Positions 21,801-32,189 of a stretch of DNA of 64,000 nt are shown here, one piece after another. Below the pieces are notes generated by a model that saw only the letters and a list, made by a program, of their open reading frames with translations, made no database searches and had not been told where the DNA came from. The stretch covers positions 1 to 64,000 of the forward strand of contig JAULBX010004444.1 in the NCBI GenBank assembly GCA_032358255.1. The letters run 5' to 3'. Source of the stretch: Heterotrichella gracilis (Eukaryota > Sar > Xanthophyceae > Tribonematales > Xanthonemataceae). The translations under genes were made by a program, and so were the position numbers. The stretch's first letter is position 1, and the number at the start of each line of letters is the position of its first letter.

Positions 21801-22261
21801 AGAAGATCCAAACCCTCTCGCGCATGAATGCCTCAACCCAAAAAACACCCAAAATCCTAATCATGCAACCCCAAAACCCCCCAAAAATGGCCCTACCTGG
21901 AGGTCCTCACAATGCGGCTGGGGTCACGTCGTACGACCGCCACCTTCACAACTCCCAGGTCATTGCGAGAAAACCCCACTTCAACCCTAAACCCTACAGG
22001 TACTTTGAACACCTAAACCCGCAAATTTCACCCTACCTTGAGGTCCTCGAAATGTGGCGGGGGCCAGGAGGACCGGAATGCCGCCACATCCGCCTGCAGA
22101 TCAACCACCCCCAGATCGCCCCAGCCGCGCGAGAAAAACAGCCCATTTGGCCCCAGCTTGTGCACCAAGGTGGCGTATAATATATCCACCGCCCTCCCCA
22201 GGCTGAGGCGTGATGCCAGGGATTGGAACGCCAGGCGGGGTTTCAGGGCCCGGAGGATCAT
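18869..22261 (-). CDS. ABHD18: ABHD18-family alpha/beta hydrolase (7 exons)
   Basis: Exons in coding order: 22261-22037, 21446-21376, 21066-20883, 20714-20543, 20208-19895, 19609-19513, 19107-18869. They give 433 aa in consistent phase. The order of family signatures matches animal and plant ABHD18 (DUF2048) proteins: a basic amphipathic start; CVIHLAGTGDHKFDRR near 140; LESPFYGARRP near 167; SDLIMLGRATVEESLGLLYW near 189-208; the nucleophile elbow MSGFSMGG with Ser223; VGARDDAYV with candidate Asp375/376; and GGGHVSAF with candidate His403. ABHD18 members are putative serine hydrolases, and recent animal work links the family to mitochondrial (lyso)cardiolipin metabolism; I cannot judge substrate or targeting here. 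The segment at about 265-320 is low complexity (Gly, Asp, Ala). The start ATG directly begins the conserved N-terminus, though an upstream exon cannot be excluded. Confidence 0.92.
19340..19740 (-). repeat. Acceptor-side echoes of ABHD18 exons 6 and 7
   Basis: Short copies of the exon 6 acceptor (TTCACCAGGCCCTGCAAATG on the + strand) lie near 19639-19662 and 19707-19730, upstream of exon 6 in transcription order. A copy of the exon 7 acceptor (GGTCACATCTGCGGGATT) lies near 19345-19363. Confidence 0.75.
20740..21345 (-). repeat. Echoes of ABHD18 exons 3 and 4
   Basis: A fragment of the exon 4 start region (TTTAGGGGCTCTCCAACACA on the + strand) lies near 20810-20830. Fragments of exon 3 lie near 21132-21175 (GGGTATCAGCCACCTCACCC) and 21295-21345 (CTGGCAGCGCACTGAACACC then TACGGTCCTGCATGC). 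TTTAGGG tracts are mixed in. Confidence 0.7.
21690..21960 (-). repeat. Two donor-side echoes of ABHD18 exon 1
   Basis: The end of exon 1 with its GTAGGG donor (CCCTACCTTGAGGTCCTCG on the + strand) recurs at about 21699-21810 and, shorter, at 21890-21950. Both are downstream in transcription order of the coding copy (22031-22140). TAGGGTTTAGGG tracts on the coding strand separate them. Confidence 0.9.
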
Positions 22262-23836
22262 GTGGAATCCCTATGGCAGGGTTTCCGAGGGCCGTGGTTG
22301 CCGTGGCTCTGTGGGAGGGTGTAGGGTTTCCCCTAGGGTGTAGGAGGTGCTCAAGGGCAGGGGGAGTGCGCCTGGAGGGGGATGGCAGGTGGGTGGACGG
22401 GCTGCGAAGGTAACATGCCCCTCGGCACGCGGTACCACTACCAGTGCTTCTGTGCTGCTGCCCCACTGCTGCTCAAAACGCTGTGTAGGGTTTCCACGGT
22501 AGGATTCTACTGCTGCCTACTTTGATTCTATCTTCCAGACCATTGCCGGCCAAGTAGTGCTGAACATCGCCTGACTGTGATAAGTACAGAGACTGTGAGC
22601 TGCGCTGCGGCAATTGGCTGGCAATGCTCGCCTGGTGGGTGGGTTTGTGAAGGGGTCTCAGGTCACCAGCCCTCGCCTGCGAGTTTGTGAGCAGCATTAG
22701 CAGATTCGCAGTGGGCATGCCCGTGACTTGGGAGATGATCATATTTGCCGGGGAGGCAGTTGTTCTCCGCGAATGGGTGGCGCAAGCTTGTGTTAGGCTG
22801 ATCTGGCTTTACCGGAATGCATGTAATATATAATTTATTACATCATATATATGTCCCACCAGGAGGAACATTTTTTTCTCAAGGTCTGTCATAATTTATA
22901 TCGGCGCTTGCTAAAAATGGCTATATGCATGCATACTATTGTCAAAAGGCACGCATGTGTGCGGGCAATGGTGTGGTGCAGTGGGCAAATGTGGTACATT
23001 TCCGCACATATACAGTACAGCACATGTTATAGTGGCCCAATGGGCATGCACACAATGCCCACACACCCATGCCCACACGCATGTGCATGCATATGAACGC
23101 CGTATGGGGATTGTGGCAGCAGTGCCGCCGTGTAGAACCACTGATACATGTGGCAGGTGATGTAGCAAGGTACCAGAGTTTGTGTCTGGAATTGGCAAGT
23201 GCTTTGCGCTAACACACCAAGCCGGTACATCGCTATGCGCACGCCACCAAGCGGGCGACCGTATGCGCATAAGGACCCACCTTGGCAGCAGCGAATCCGC
23301 TATTCAGCCTCTATCTTGAAGGCGTTTGCCAACGAGTCACGCAACGTAGAGCTTCACAAGCATAGCAGTTTATTGCGGGCACACGGCATGCATGGCGAAA
23401 CAGGCATTAACAGAGGGCCCCAGCACACAGCGGCCTCTAGCCAGTACCTCGCAACGAACAAAGGGATGGTGTTGTGGCCTCTCTTGTGATATCGATAGCT
23501 GAGCTCTTGCCACCGTGCGTCCAGTCTCACAAACTTGGCGTTGACTTGAGCCGCTCAGCCACGTGGCACTTCTTTCCCGCCATGTTTTCGCAAGTTGGCC
23601 CAACCCGGGTAGTTACCTTTGTCGAAGGTTTCAAACCCAACAGGTCGTCGTTGCACAAATACGGTGCAAGAACCACTCCGCAAGCAGCTATTGTTGTCAT
23701 CAAATAGCCCTAACCAACCCAGCAGCCGTCGCTGCTGTGCCCACCTCTCCTTGCGCTACACACTCGCAACACCCTGGGGCACACCCATCACCGTACCTTA
23801 CCCGAGCACGGTACTCGAGCTGGACCATCCCCTGTG
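22262..23836. promoter_or_regulatory. Divergent intergenic region, ABHD18 / HRGP-cupredoxin
   Basis: About 1.6 kb lies between the start codons at 22261 (-) and 23837 (+). It contains a CATGCACACAATGCCCACAC-type simple region at 22925-23100 and TGCATGC palindromes. No gene is supported. Confidence 0.45.
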
Positions 23837-26800
23837 ATGGTGGGCAAAGCACTGGTTTCCTTTTGTTGTTTGGTTGCTTTGGTGGCCGGTGCTGAGGCGC
23901 AAGGGACAGGGGAGCAGCTCAGGTACAAAGATGCACGAAAATGCATGCTCAAAAGTCGCTTTTAGGTGTCGGTGGCCTCTGGCGATACAGGGCGCTCCCC
24001 ATCTCCTGTATACCATCTCCTGAATGGGCCGTTTCTTGTGGTTTGTCTTGCCATTTACCTTGCAACGTGTGGTGCCATACATCTATCGCTAGGGATAGTG
24101 CCACTGCCAGGTTGTGCAACCCCTCTCCTGGGCTGCAGTCTTCTCTCGTACTGCATTTTCCTCCTTGATGACTGGGACGGTCTGCACAGCTGTTCCGGAA
24201 CTTTACTGCGGTTTGGGTCGATTGGGCTCAGGTCTATGCCATGTGTTGCATGCCTGTTCATGCCACGCACCCTGTTGCAAAGCACAGTGCACCACTCACA
24301 CAGCCCCAGTGGGGTGTTCCTACCCTCAAACCCAGGTCATGGGTAAAGTACCACACTTCCTAGCAAGACCCTGCGTTTCCCACCCTACAACACCTCAGTG
24401 CTTACCTACCTGCACAAACCTGTCAATAGTCTTTGGGTCACCGCCAGAAAGCGGCAGGGTGGTGAGCTGTAGTGTAGTGGCAGCAGCAGCAAATATTAAG
24501 GGTGTTTTGTGGCAAAACCTTGCAGTACAGGTGGTAACATTCGCGTAAGCGCCCTGGGGCACAGTGTCACCCGCTCTTGTTACTAGCCAACAAATATTTC
24601 CCATTTCCATGAACCTGGTCAGACTAGTCCTTCTGACACGCCCTGTGCTTCCAATACAACGAAACCCTAAAACCCTTTCACTGAACCCCACCAGACCTCT
24701 GACACACCTTGTGTCTGCGCGTCAGGCAGCGGCAGGCACCCCATCACATCTGCACATAGTGCAATAAACAAATAAACAGCTTTGGTGCCGTTGGTGCAAC
24801 TGGTTATTGCAGCTGTACTGGGTGGTGGCACAAATGCAAACATATTACTTGCCCCGGTCACATAGTCCTTGCATTTTCAGGCCTCCTGACACACCCTGTG
24901 CGTACGCAGCATTGACAAGGGGGGCAGCCGCAAGCTGAAGCAGATAGGGTTTCCAGGGGGCCTCCCGGACCCCAATGACCCTGCCACACACCTTCACTTG
25001 GGGTCGCCGCCTCCCAAGGCCTCGCCAAAACTATCCCCCAAGCCCTCTCCCAAGCCCTCTCCCAGGCCCTCGCCAAAACCTTCCCCCAAGGCGTCGCCCA
25101 AACCATCTCCCAAGGCGTCGCCAAAACCATCTCCCAAGGCGTCACCCAAGCCCTCCCCAAAATCCTCCCCCAAACCCTCCCCCAAGGCGTCGCCAAAACC
25201 ATCACCCAAGCCATCACCCAAGGCATCGCCAAAGCCATCGCCGAAGGCCTCACCAAAGCCCTCTCCTAAGCCCTCCCCCAAGCCCTCACCCAAGCCTTCA
25301 CCCAAGCCCTCTCCCAAAGCAAAACCTCCACCTAAGCCCCCATCGCCATCCCCATCCCCACCCCCATCCCCGCCGCCCGCGACAGGTGAGCTCCCGCACA
25401 AGGATAAAAAAAACATAGATATAGGAATGAGGAATAGGAGTAAAATTTAAAAAATAATAATGAGTACCCAGGGGCTGCAACAGGGTGTGCCCCGCATGCC
25501 ATGCCATGCCATGCCACGGCACTTTGGCGGGCCATAAATTTGGTATTATATGGCCATAATAATCATATATGGTTTGGGGACCTGTGCAGCAATTTGTGCA
25601 TAATATCACCCATGACCATCATCATCACCTGTCATCCCCATCTCACTATTGTACCCAACACCCCCTCACCCCCTTGCCAGCCCTGCCCACTGCAAGTGAA
25701 CCACCCAACTGACCATCCACCTTCCCCTGCAATGCAGTGCAAGACATCATCGTGGACCCCTGGAAACTCACCATCAGCCCCCCAGCCCAGTTCTATGAGA
25801 CGGGCGCGACAACCTTTAGGGTTGCGGTAGGGTCCACAATCAAGTTCAGCTGGAGTGACCAGCACAGCGTGATTCGCCACGAAAATGTCTCCCCCTGCGA
25901 TGTCGCCGGCTATGTGATAATAGCCTTTGGGAGCACAAACGGGCAGGTCACCACCCCCCTCGACAAGGCTGGCACGGTGGGTTGCGGCAAAACCCTAAAC
26001 TCTAAACCCTAAATCCCAAACCCTACCGTAATGGCCTTTGGGAGCTAAAACGGGCAGGTCACCACCCCCCTCGACAAGGCTGGCACGGAAGGTGACGGCA
26101 ACCCTAAACCCTGAACCCAAACCCTAAGGTCCTTTGCAACTCTAGGGGGGCATGTCCCCACTCCACGGTGGCTGGCAGTCTGGCACAGTAGGATGATGGA
26201 TACCCTAAACCCTAGCCTATGGTTGTGCTTGGTAGGCAGGGTCAGCACTGTGCGCCATGCACCTAACGGCAGTCATAGTGATGCCCGTTGAAACCCTAAA
26301 CCCTAAACCCCAAACGCGCCCTGAAACCCTAAGGAACAACTTGAGAGCTGAGCCCAGATGCCAGCGCTGTGTGACATGCACCTATGGCAGACGTGGCAAC
26401 GCGCCCTATCAGTTAGCATGCATCCCAGCTGTATAGCCAGTTAGCAGTCAGCCTTGCAACAAGCTTGCACCATCCCACTCTGGCCTGGCACTGCTGACCG
26501 TATACAACATTATGGTCCGGCTGCAAGGATAAAACCCTAAACCCTACACGTGTTCTGGCATTGCTTAAGCATCAATCTGGACGCGTCCTGTGCAGTGCTG
26601 CCAAGGCCGCTCACCACCTGCACGATCAGACTAAGGCAAAACCCTTTCCAAAACCCTAAACCCTAAACAGCCTGCGCGGCCAGGTTGCGAGAGCCCTTCG
26701 CCCTAAAAACATGTGTCGATGCTGCCCAGATGTGAGCCCTTGTGGCTTCACGTGTGCAACCTAACCCTGCCTGTGTGCATTCCCTCTACTTTTCTTGATC

Positions 26801-27277
26801 AAACTGACCGCTGCCAACATGACAAAATGCTGAACCCTTACCCCTCGAAGACATGCATTGGGATACTGCTGCCAATCTGACCGCTCGTTCCGACTCCATG
26901 CAGTTTTGGTTCACCTGCGCAGTCGGTTTTGGCACCGCCGCGGAGCACTGCGCCGGTAAGTCAAACTTTAACAACCCTGAACCCTAAACCAAGGTAGATC
27001 ACTGCACCCAGTAAGGCAAAGCTCCTGGGCCACCTGTCAGATCTCGGCCTTTTGGAACTGAAACTATTGTCCATTTCCAAATGCACAATCACTTGTCAAG
27101 GAATGTGCACATCACGCAGCTCGGCCTGGCTCTGCATTGCCTGGCACTGGTGTGGGGTTCACATGATGCACTCACGCAAGGTGCTGTGATCGATCTTCTG
27201 ATTGTCCTTCTGATTGGCCTGTTGATCGTGTCCCTTCCCCTGCAGGTGGCATGTATGTCAAGGTCATAGTGGAGTGA
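23837..27277 (+). CDS. Secreted hydroxyproline-rich protein fused to a blue-copper cupredoxin (5 exons)
   Basis: Exons 23837-23922, 24910-25385, 25738-25976, 26904-26955, 27246-27277 join to 294 aa. Residues 1-22 ([20 protein letters not shown]) are a signal peptide. A short spacer ([15 protein letters not shown]) is followed by about 110 residues of Pro-Ser-Pro-Lys / Ala-Ser-Pro-Lys repeats and a Pro-Ser run, typical of hydroxyproline-rich wall glycoproteins. The C-terminal ~105 residues are a phytocyanin-like cupredoxin. Likely copper ligands are His230 (SDQHSVIRH), Cys272 (FWFTCAVG), His282 (AAEHC) and Met287 (GGMYVKV). Cys241 and Cys283 sit where phytocyanins form their disulfide. A likely role is an extracellular electron-transfer or wall protein. 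There is no GPI-type tail; the protein ends in VKVIVE. The two tiny last exons were placed by phase and by restoring the copper site. Confidence 0.85.
24640..24730 (+). repeat. Acceptor-side echoes of HRGP-cupredoxin exon 2
   Basis: The sequence just before and at the exon 2 acceptor (CCTCCTGACACACCCTGTGC) recurs in decayed form near 24630-24652 and 24695-24725, upstream of the coding acceptor at 24909. Confidence 0.65.
25014..25380 (+). repeat. Pro-Ser-Pro-Lys coding minisatellite
   Basis: Degenerate 12-15 base units of the type CCCAAGCCCTCTCCCAAG encode PSPK/ASPK repeats in exon 2 of the HRGP-cupredoxin. Synonymous variation between units suggests it is maintained as protein. The opposite strand is open throughout (Gly-Glu-Gly-Leu type) only because of the composition. 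Confidence 0.95.
25977..26903 (+). repeat. Intron of the cupredoxin gene filled with telomere-like tracts and a donor echo
   Basis: A copy of the exon 3 end (GGGCAGGTCACCACCCCCCT...GGCACG) lies at 26041-26090. CCCTAAA tracts recur along the intron at about 25989-26022, 26099-26130, 26207-26218, 26291-26312, 26531-26548, 26639-26668 and 26970-26990 (the last just past exon 4, in the next intron). The spacing is irregular at roughly 80-220 bases. Confidence 0.9.
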
Positions 27278-28991
27278 AGAACAATTGCTGCACCCATCAC
27301 CAGCGCATGTGCAGATGTGACCTGGTGAGCAAGGCATGCGGAATGGTTTTCTTGACCCAGGAATTTTTGTACTGCATCGCTGCCGCGGTTTCCCCCTCCC
27401 CGTGATGGTTTTCCCGACCCGATTTCGAACGTGGGGGCTGTGCGTTGCTGCTACGCCGCCTTTCTTGTATTTCCCCTTCCTTTTGGTGGTATTAGTGCCC
27501 CTTGGCAGTACGCCACAGTTGCTGAGCTGGGAGCCAGCAGGGGTGTGCATGCGAGGTTGAACCTAGGTGCTCAGGGTTTCGCCTGCCCTAGCCGCAAGGT
27601 CCCTTGCGACTGCAGCCAGTACAGCAACCCCCGGGACCTCTCAACAGCAACAGTGCCCTCCAGGTGTGGGCAGTGAACAGTGCACTGCATTGCTATGGGC
27701 CCCATCTTGTTCAATCACTGCAATTTTGTCTGCAGCAGGGGTCCTGTTGCGTCAAAAATAATAGGAAGGTCTTGTTGTTTTATTGCCCTTTCAAGTGCTG
27801 TTGATTTCTTTTCCCTCTCAAATGTTGTTTACTTTCATGACCCTCCCAAGTTCTATTCGTTTATTGTATTCACTTCACTCTTGGTAGGACTCTTGGTAGA
27901 AGGGGCAGTCACGGGGCACCATGGGTGTAGGAAAGTCTAAATCCGCTGCAATGCCGCAGATACATGAATAAGACTTGCAGTTCCAATGTGTAAATGCAAT
28001 GAATCAGAAGTCTGCCCTGCAGTCAGTGCCATTTTGCGCGCAGTGGGCATTGATTGGAGAAAGGCATCCTGTGCGCTTCCAACTTTTCAATGCCCACTGC
28101 AATGCTGATTGCAATGCCCATTCCGACTTTTCAATGCCCAATTGGGGGTGCATTGTCCATTGGGGCCGCATCTGATGGGGTGCAGGGGGCCTTCAGTAAC
28201 AAGGACACATAACCCAGTATGCCCAGAGTAAAGACCTATGTGGTAGCCCAGTATGTCCAAAAATAGAAGTCCCACGTCATTGCTTTGGCGATGGCGAAGA
28301 TGAAGCGTTCAGTGACACGTGTAAAAGCTGTGCACTTTTGCAGGTGTGCTGGACCGCATGACGCACTGCTTGTTGACCGACAGTCGCTAGAAGCTTGACG
28401 TATCTCTGGCTGACTCCCGACAGGCTTAAATTTGATACCACAAGGGGTATCCCTTCTATGTACCCCTTACCACTTTTGTGCGTGACCGTACACGTCCAAC
28501 TTGTCTTAGTCAAGCTTTGACTATAGAGTTGCCAGGTGGCCAATCTCGCCTGTGAAACGGTCTAACTGGCGTTCTGTCTGACCAGCTAACGTGCAGTCTG
28601 CACAGCACCAGATCACCCAAAGTCTATGGCCTACTTGAGTTCTCCCTTTGCACCTTATTTGGGTGTAACGGCCTTCGCAGGATGACAAGATAAGTGGGCG
28701 GTTTTGAGTTACATCGACATCGTGCGGTGCGAACTCATTGCATGCATTGATCTAGTTGCAGTTCTTGCTCGGGCCGACAAGAGGACCCACAGTAGTGCCC
28801 CTCCGAGGTACTAGACGTCGCACGGTGTGTACCGTCCGTATATATATAGTCTCCGCTGGCTACAGCAACCTCCTTGCAACGTGCCTGGCATTGTAAAAGT
28901 ACTGGCAGGAACTGCAGTACTGGCAGGAACACAACAGGAACTTCCAGTGTGCGACATACGAGCACAAGCCATCTGGGCAACAAATAGTACT
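27278..28991. other. Intergenic region between the cupredoxin gene and CAP gene A
   Basis: No coding similarity is seen. A 15-base direct repeat (ACTTTTCAATGCCCA) occurs at about 28083 and 28127. The 16-base word AGTACTGGCAGGAACT/A occurs twice at 28899-28931, shortly before the CAP start. The promoter of CAP gene A should be in the last few hundred bases. Confidence 0.4.
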
Positions 28992-31900
28992 ATGGACTCA
29001 TCCGCAGTTTCCAGACGTGTGCATCCTAAGCGCCGTACAAGCTGTTCCGCCTCACTAGCCCTAATCGTATACCTGGCATGCGCAGCATCGGTGCACGTGC
29101 AGGCGGCGAACCCTAGCTACATCGTAGGTGAGTATCTCAGGGTTGCCCACTGCTTAATAAACCGACCCACCTGCCCATTGTTTTGGGCACTTGAGACCAC
29201 GATTATAGCAGCAGGACGGCACTGCTGCAGTCATGCGCGTGCCACGCGCGCACGTGACATTCCAGCGTGGTGTGAAATTCCAGCAGGCATGCTGTCCCCC
29301 CCTAGCTTTGTTGGTAGAGGTGCTGAGGAAAACATGTTTGCAGGTAGATGCACGGATAAAGACGCGGTCTTGAGGGCGCACAACAGCTACAGGAAACTGC
29401 ACGGGTGAGGCGAAACCCCTTGTTGCATTGCCAAACCCTATCAACCAACCCTAGGTCTAGACCCTAAACCTTCTTCTGTTGTTTCTGCGTGGCGCTTGAA
29501 CGCAGCACTACACACCAAACCCACTCCTGAACCCAAAACCGTTTTGCCATATTTTCAGGGCCAATCCCTTGAGTGTGGACGAGTCACTGCAGGGCGCCCT
29601 AACCATGCCACCACTAAACCCTGAAACCTGGCAAGACATAAATAAAGTAAGAAAGGGGACGCGCAAAGGCGGAGTAAAACCTTGGAACCTAAAGCCTAAC
29701 CCGAACCCTTTTGCTTTTCCTCCAGGTCCAAACCCCTGACCTGGGACGAGTCACTAGTGCGGAGCGCATCATCCTATGCCAAGTCGCTTGCCTGGCGCTA
29801 CCAGTGTCGGAAGATAATCCACGAGACAGCAGCAAAAAGGAATGGCCAGGGGGAGAACCTTGCAAGCAGGTAGGGTTAGGGTTTAGGGTATAGGGTTTGC
29901 TTTAGGGTTTTAGCATTACTGCCACATGGAGCGACGTGGTATCTGAATTGTCAACACTGTCTGGCTTAAAACGGACACAAAACCCTAATTGGAACCCTTC
30001 ACCATAAAATTTAGGCAACAGGCACACAACGTATAGGCCCGCAGGTCCCCTTCTCTCGAGAGCAGATGTGATGAGCGCAATTTTCCTAAACCCTATTCCA
30101 CAAAACCCTAAACCCTTGGCTGCAGGTACAGCACCCAAAAGACCTGCAGCTTCCCCATCAAGAGCTGGTACGATGAGGTGAAGCTGTACAAGTTCTCATC
30201 CAGGCCCTACGATGACAACCTGAAGCACAACCTGGCAAAGGTCGGGCACTTCACGCAGGTGGTGTGGCGGTCAACCACCCGGGTGGGGTGTGCGTTTGCA
30301 AGGGTAAGTGCAAACCCTACAACTAAACCCTAAAACAGATGCGATTGCTTGGCGCTTCCATTGCAATGTTGGTTGCTAACCTGGCTGTTCACTGGAATGC
30401 ATGTATATCTGTATGGCTGCGGATGCAGTGAAAAGTTAGGAGGCTTGCAAGCGTTACTTACTCCATGAATGCGCCCTGGTTTGACGTACTGGTTCTCCCT
30501 TACTTGAGAAGCCAGCAACTCACGTTGCACACTCACCCTCCACTGTAGTGCTCCAACGGCATCGTGGTTGTGACCTGCCGCTACAAGTCCCCAGGCAACA
30601 TCGTGCCAGGCAACGCCATCGTGCTGGCTAATGTTGTCCCCAGGGGGGGCAGGGGCCCGGTGGTCAAGCGTGCACGCGCCAAGCTGACACCCACCAATTG
30701 TCTGGACAGGGATGGCTTGTTGGCTAGCCTCAACGCCATGCGCAGGGCGCACGGGTGAGTGGGGAAACCCTAGTAGGAGTTTTCATAAGCCCTCCAACTG
30801 CCTGGACAAGGATGGCTTGGTAGTCAGCCTCATCGCCGTGCGCAAGGCGCATGTGTGAGAACGGGAAACCCTGTTAGGGTAGTAAGGTTTTGTTAACCGG
30901 TGGCCAGAGTAGGTGGCCATTTGCTTGCACCCCACGATGCTTGAACCCAAACCCTCATTCCCCATGGAATCCTTGTGTGCCACCCTGCTCCCAAACCCTA
31001 AACCCTGATCCCTAGTGCCCACTGCCCAAAAAGGGCTAAGCGCATGGAACACGCAAGCAGCCAGCCAAGTGGATGAAGACCACCAACTGCCAGTGGAGCC
31101 TCCCCTTCATCCCTGGACCCTACATCCTAAGCCCTAAACACCCTGTGAACCCACCCTGCCCGCAATTACCTAGAGCCCACCCTCAAGGTCTCACCTACCC
31201 CCAAACCAGGGCTAAGGCGATCACATGGAATGCGCAAGCAGCCAGCCTAGCAGCCAATTGGGTGAAGACCACTGGCTGCAGAGGACTCTCCCCTCATTCC
31301 TAACCCCAGATCCTAAACCCTAAACACCCTGTGCAGCACCCTGCCCCCAATTCCCTAGCGCCCACCCACAAGGTCTCACCTACCCATGGTTTTAACCCTG
31401 CAGGGCCAAGGCGATCACCTGGAACGCGCAAGCGGCCAGCCAAGCAGCCAAGTGGGTGAAGACCACCGGCTGCCAGTGGAACTTCCCCTCTGTGCCGGGG
31501 TCCTTCGTGTGGATGTGGAAGACGCAGCAGCCCTCGGGGACCAAGGGAGGGTTTTTGTGCAACCGGGCAGGTGGGTGGGTGGGTACTGGAGGGTTTTTTG
31601 TAGGGTTTGGGTTTAGGGTTTAGGGTGGGCACCATGGGAGGGTTCTTGTTTTTCTTGTGCAACCGGGCAGGTGGGTTGTCAAGCAGTTTTAGGGGTTTTA
31701 CTGGCTTGGCTGACTTTGGCGCGTGCTTGGAAGGGTGTGGCGGGGTCCCGGCACCTGTGTGAAGGTTTTTTGTGGGGAGTGGGCTGGTGGGTTGTTAGGG
31801 TTTCCACGGTGCACATGTGTGTGGATGACCCCCTCCCCCTCACTTCCACACCCGTCATACTACTCAAACTCCAGACTCCATTCCATACATGTACTGAATC

Positions 31901-32189
31901 CCCCACCCCCCCACCCGCAGCCTCATGGACCAGGCCCGGCACCACCTACACCTGGTCCACCCACCCCGCCACCTCCAACCCCCAAGACACCTACCAAGGC
32001 TTCACCCTCGCGATGTGGAAGACTGTAACCTCCATCGGGTGCGCTGCCGCGGCCTGCCCCACTCAAACCGGGGGTGGGGTCCGGCAGTACATGATACAGT
32101 GCAACTGGGGGTATGGGGGGGGCGATTTCCCAAACACGTGGACCAATGCAGCGCTCAAGGCGAATGTGCTGGCTGTCAAGGGGGGATAA
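28992..32189 (+). CDS. Secreted tandem-CAP (PR-1-like) protein A (7 exons)
   Basis: Exons 28992-29127, 29344-29404, 29726-29869, 30126-30303, 30549-30754, 31404-31570, 31921-32189 give 386 aa in consistent phase. A basic leader and hydrophobic stretch (residues ~18-38, LALIVYLACAASVHVQA) form a signal peptide or anchor. The first CAP domain (about 50-190) has the classic set: AHNSYRKLHG (His58), LTWDESL, GQGENLAS (Glu109), YDE near 131, GHFTQVVWRSTTRVGCAFA (His155) and a CSNGIVVVTCRY core. A second CAP-like module follows (about 225-386): MRRAHG, ITWNAQAASQAAKWV, GFTLAMWKTVTSIGCAAAAC and MIQCNWGY. Both motif histidines are missing there. PR-1 proteins are secreted sterol/lipid-binding defence proteins. 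An AATAAA lies about 105 bases after the stop. Gene B (41249-45968) has the same seven-exon plan. Confidence 0.92.
29555..29610 (+). repeat. Acceptor-side echo of CAP-A exon 3
   Basis: TTTTCAG followed by GGCCAATCCCTTGAGTGTGG and ACGAGTCACTGCAG is a copy of the exon 3 start, about 165 bases before the coding acceptor at 29725. Its sequence resembles gene B exon 3 (GGCCAACCCCTTGACC) as closely as its own gene's exon. Confidence 0.88.
29870..30125 (+). repeat. Intron with complementary telomere-like ends (CAP-A intron 3)
   Basis: The intron opens with GTAGGGTTAGGGTTTAGGGT, continuing with further TTTAGGG units, and ends with AAAACCCTAAACCCTTGGCT then GCAG. The G-rich start and C-rich end are complementary over at least 11 bases (GGGTTTAGGGT with ACCCTAAACCC), so donor and acceptor could be brought together in the transcript. 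Confidence 0.8.
30786..31300 (+). repeat. Echoes of CAP-A exon 5 end and exon 6 start
   Basis: A donor-side echo of exon 5 (CCAACTGCCTGGACAAGGAT onward, to GCGCATGTGTGAG) lies at 30790-30860. Two acceptor-side echoes of exon 6 lie at about 31037-31115 and 31208-31300 (GCGATCACATGGAATGCGCA and on through CTGGCTGCAG). The coding exon 6 begins at 31404. CCCTAAA tracts separate the copies. Confidence 0.92.
31606..31680 (+). repeat. Donor-side echo of CAP-A exon 6
   Basis: After GGGTTTAGGGTTTAGGG, the exon 6 end recurs (ACCATGGGAGGGTTCTTG, then TTGTGCAACCGGGCAGGTGG) about 105 bases downstream of the coding donor at 31571. Confidence 0.9.

Noticed and set aside
24994-25416. 140-codon antisense frame of Gly-Glu-Gly-Leu/Asp-Ala type
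   Set aside because: It is the reverse complement of the Pro-Ser-Pro-Lys repeat; the repeat composition avoids stops on both strands. The sense frame has splice sites, a signal peptide and a downstream domain.
26281-26670. Possible true telomere or subtelomere end
   Set aside because: The TTTAGGG tracts are only one to a few units, are scattered through introns across the whole window in both orientations, and are flanked by ordinary genes on both sides.
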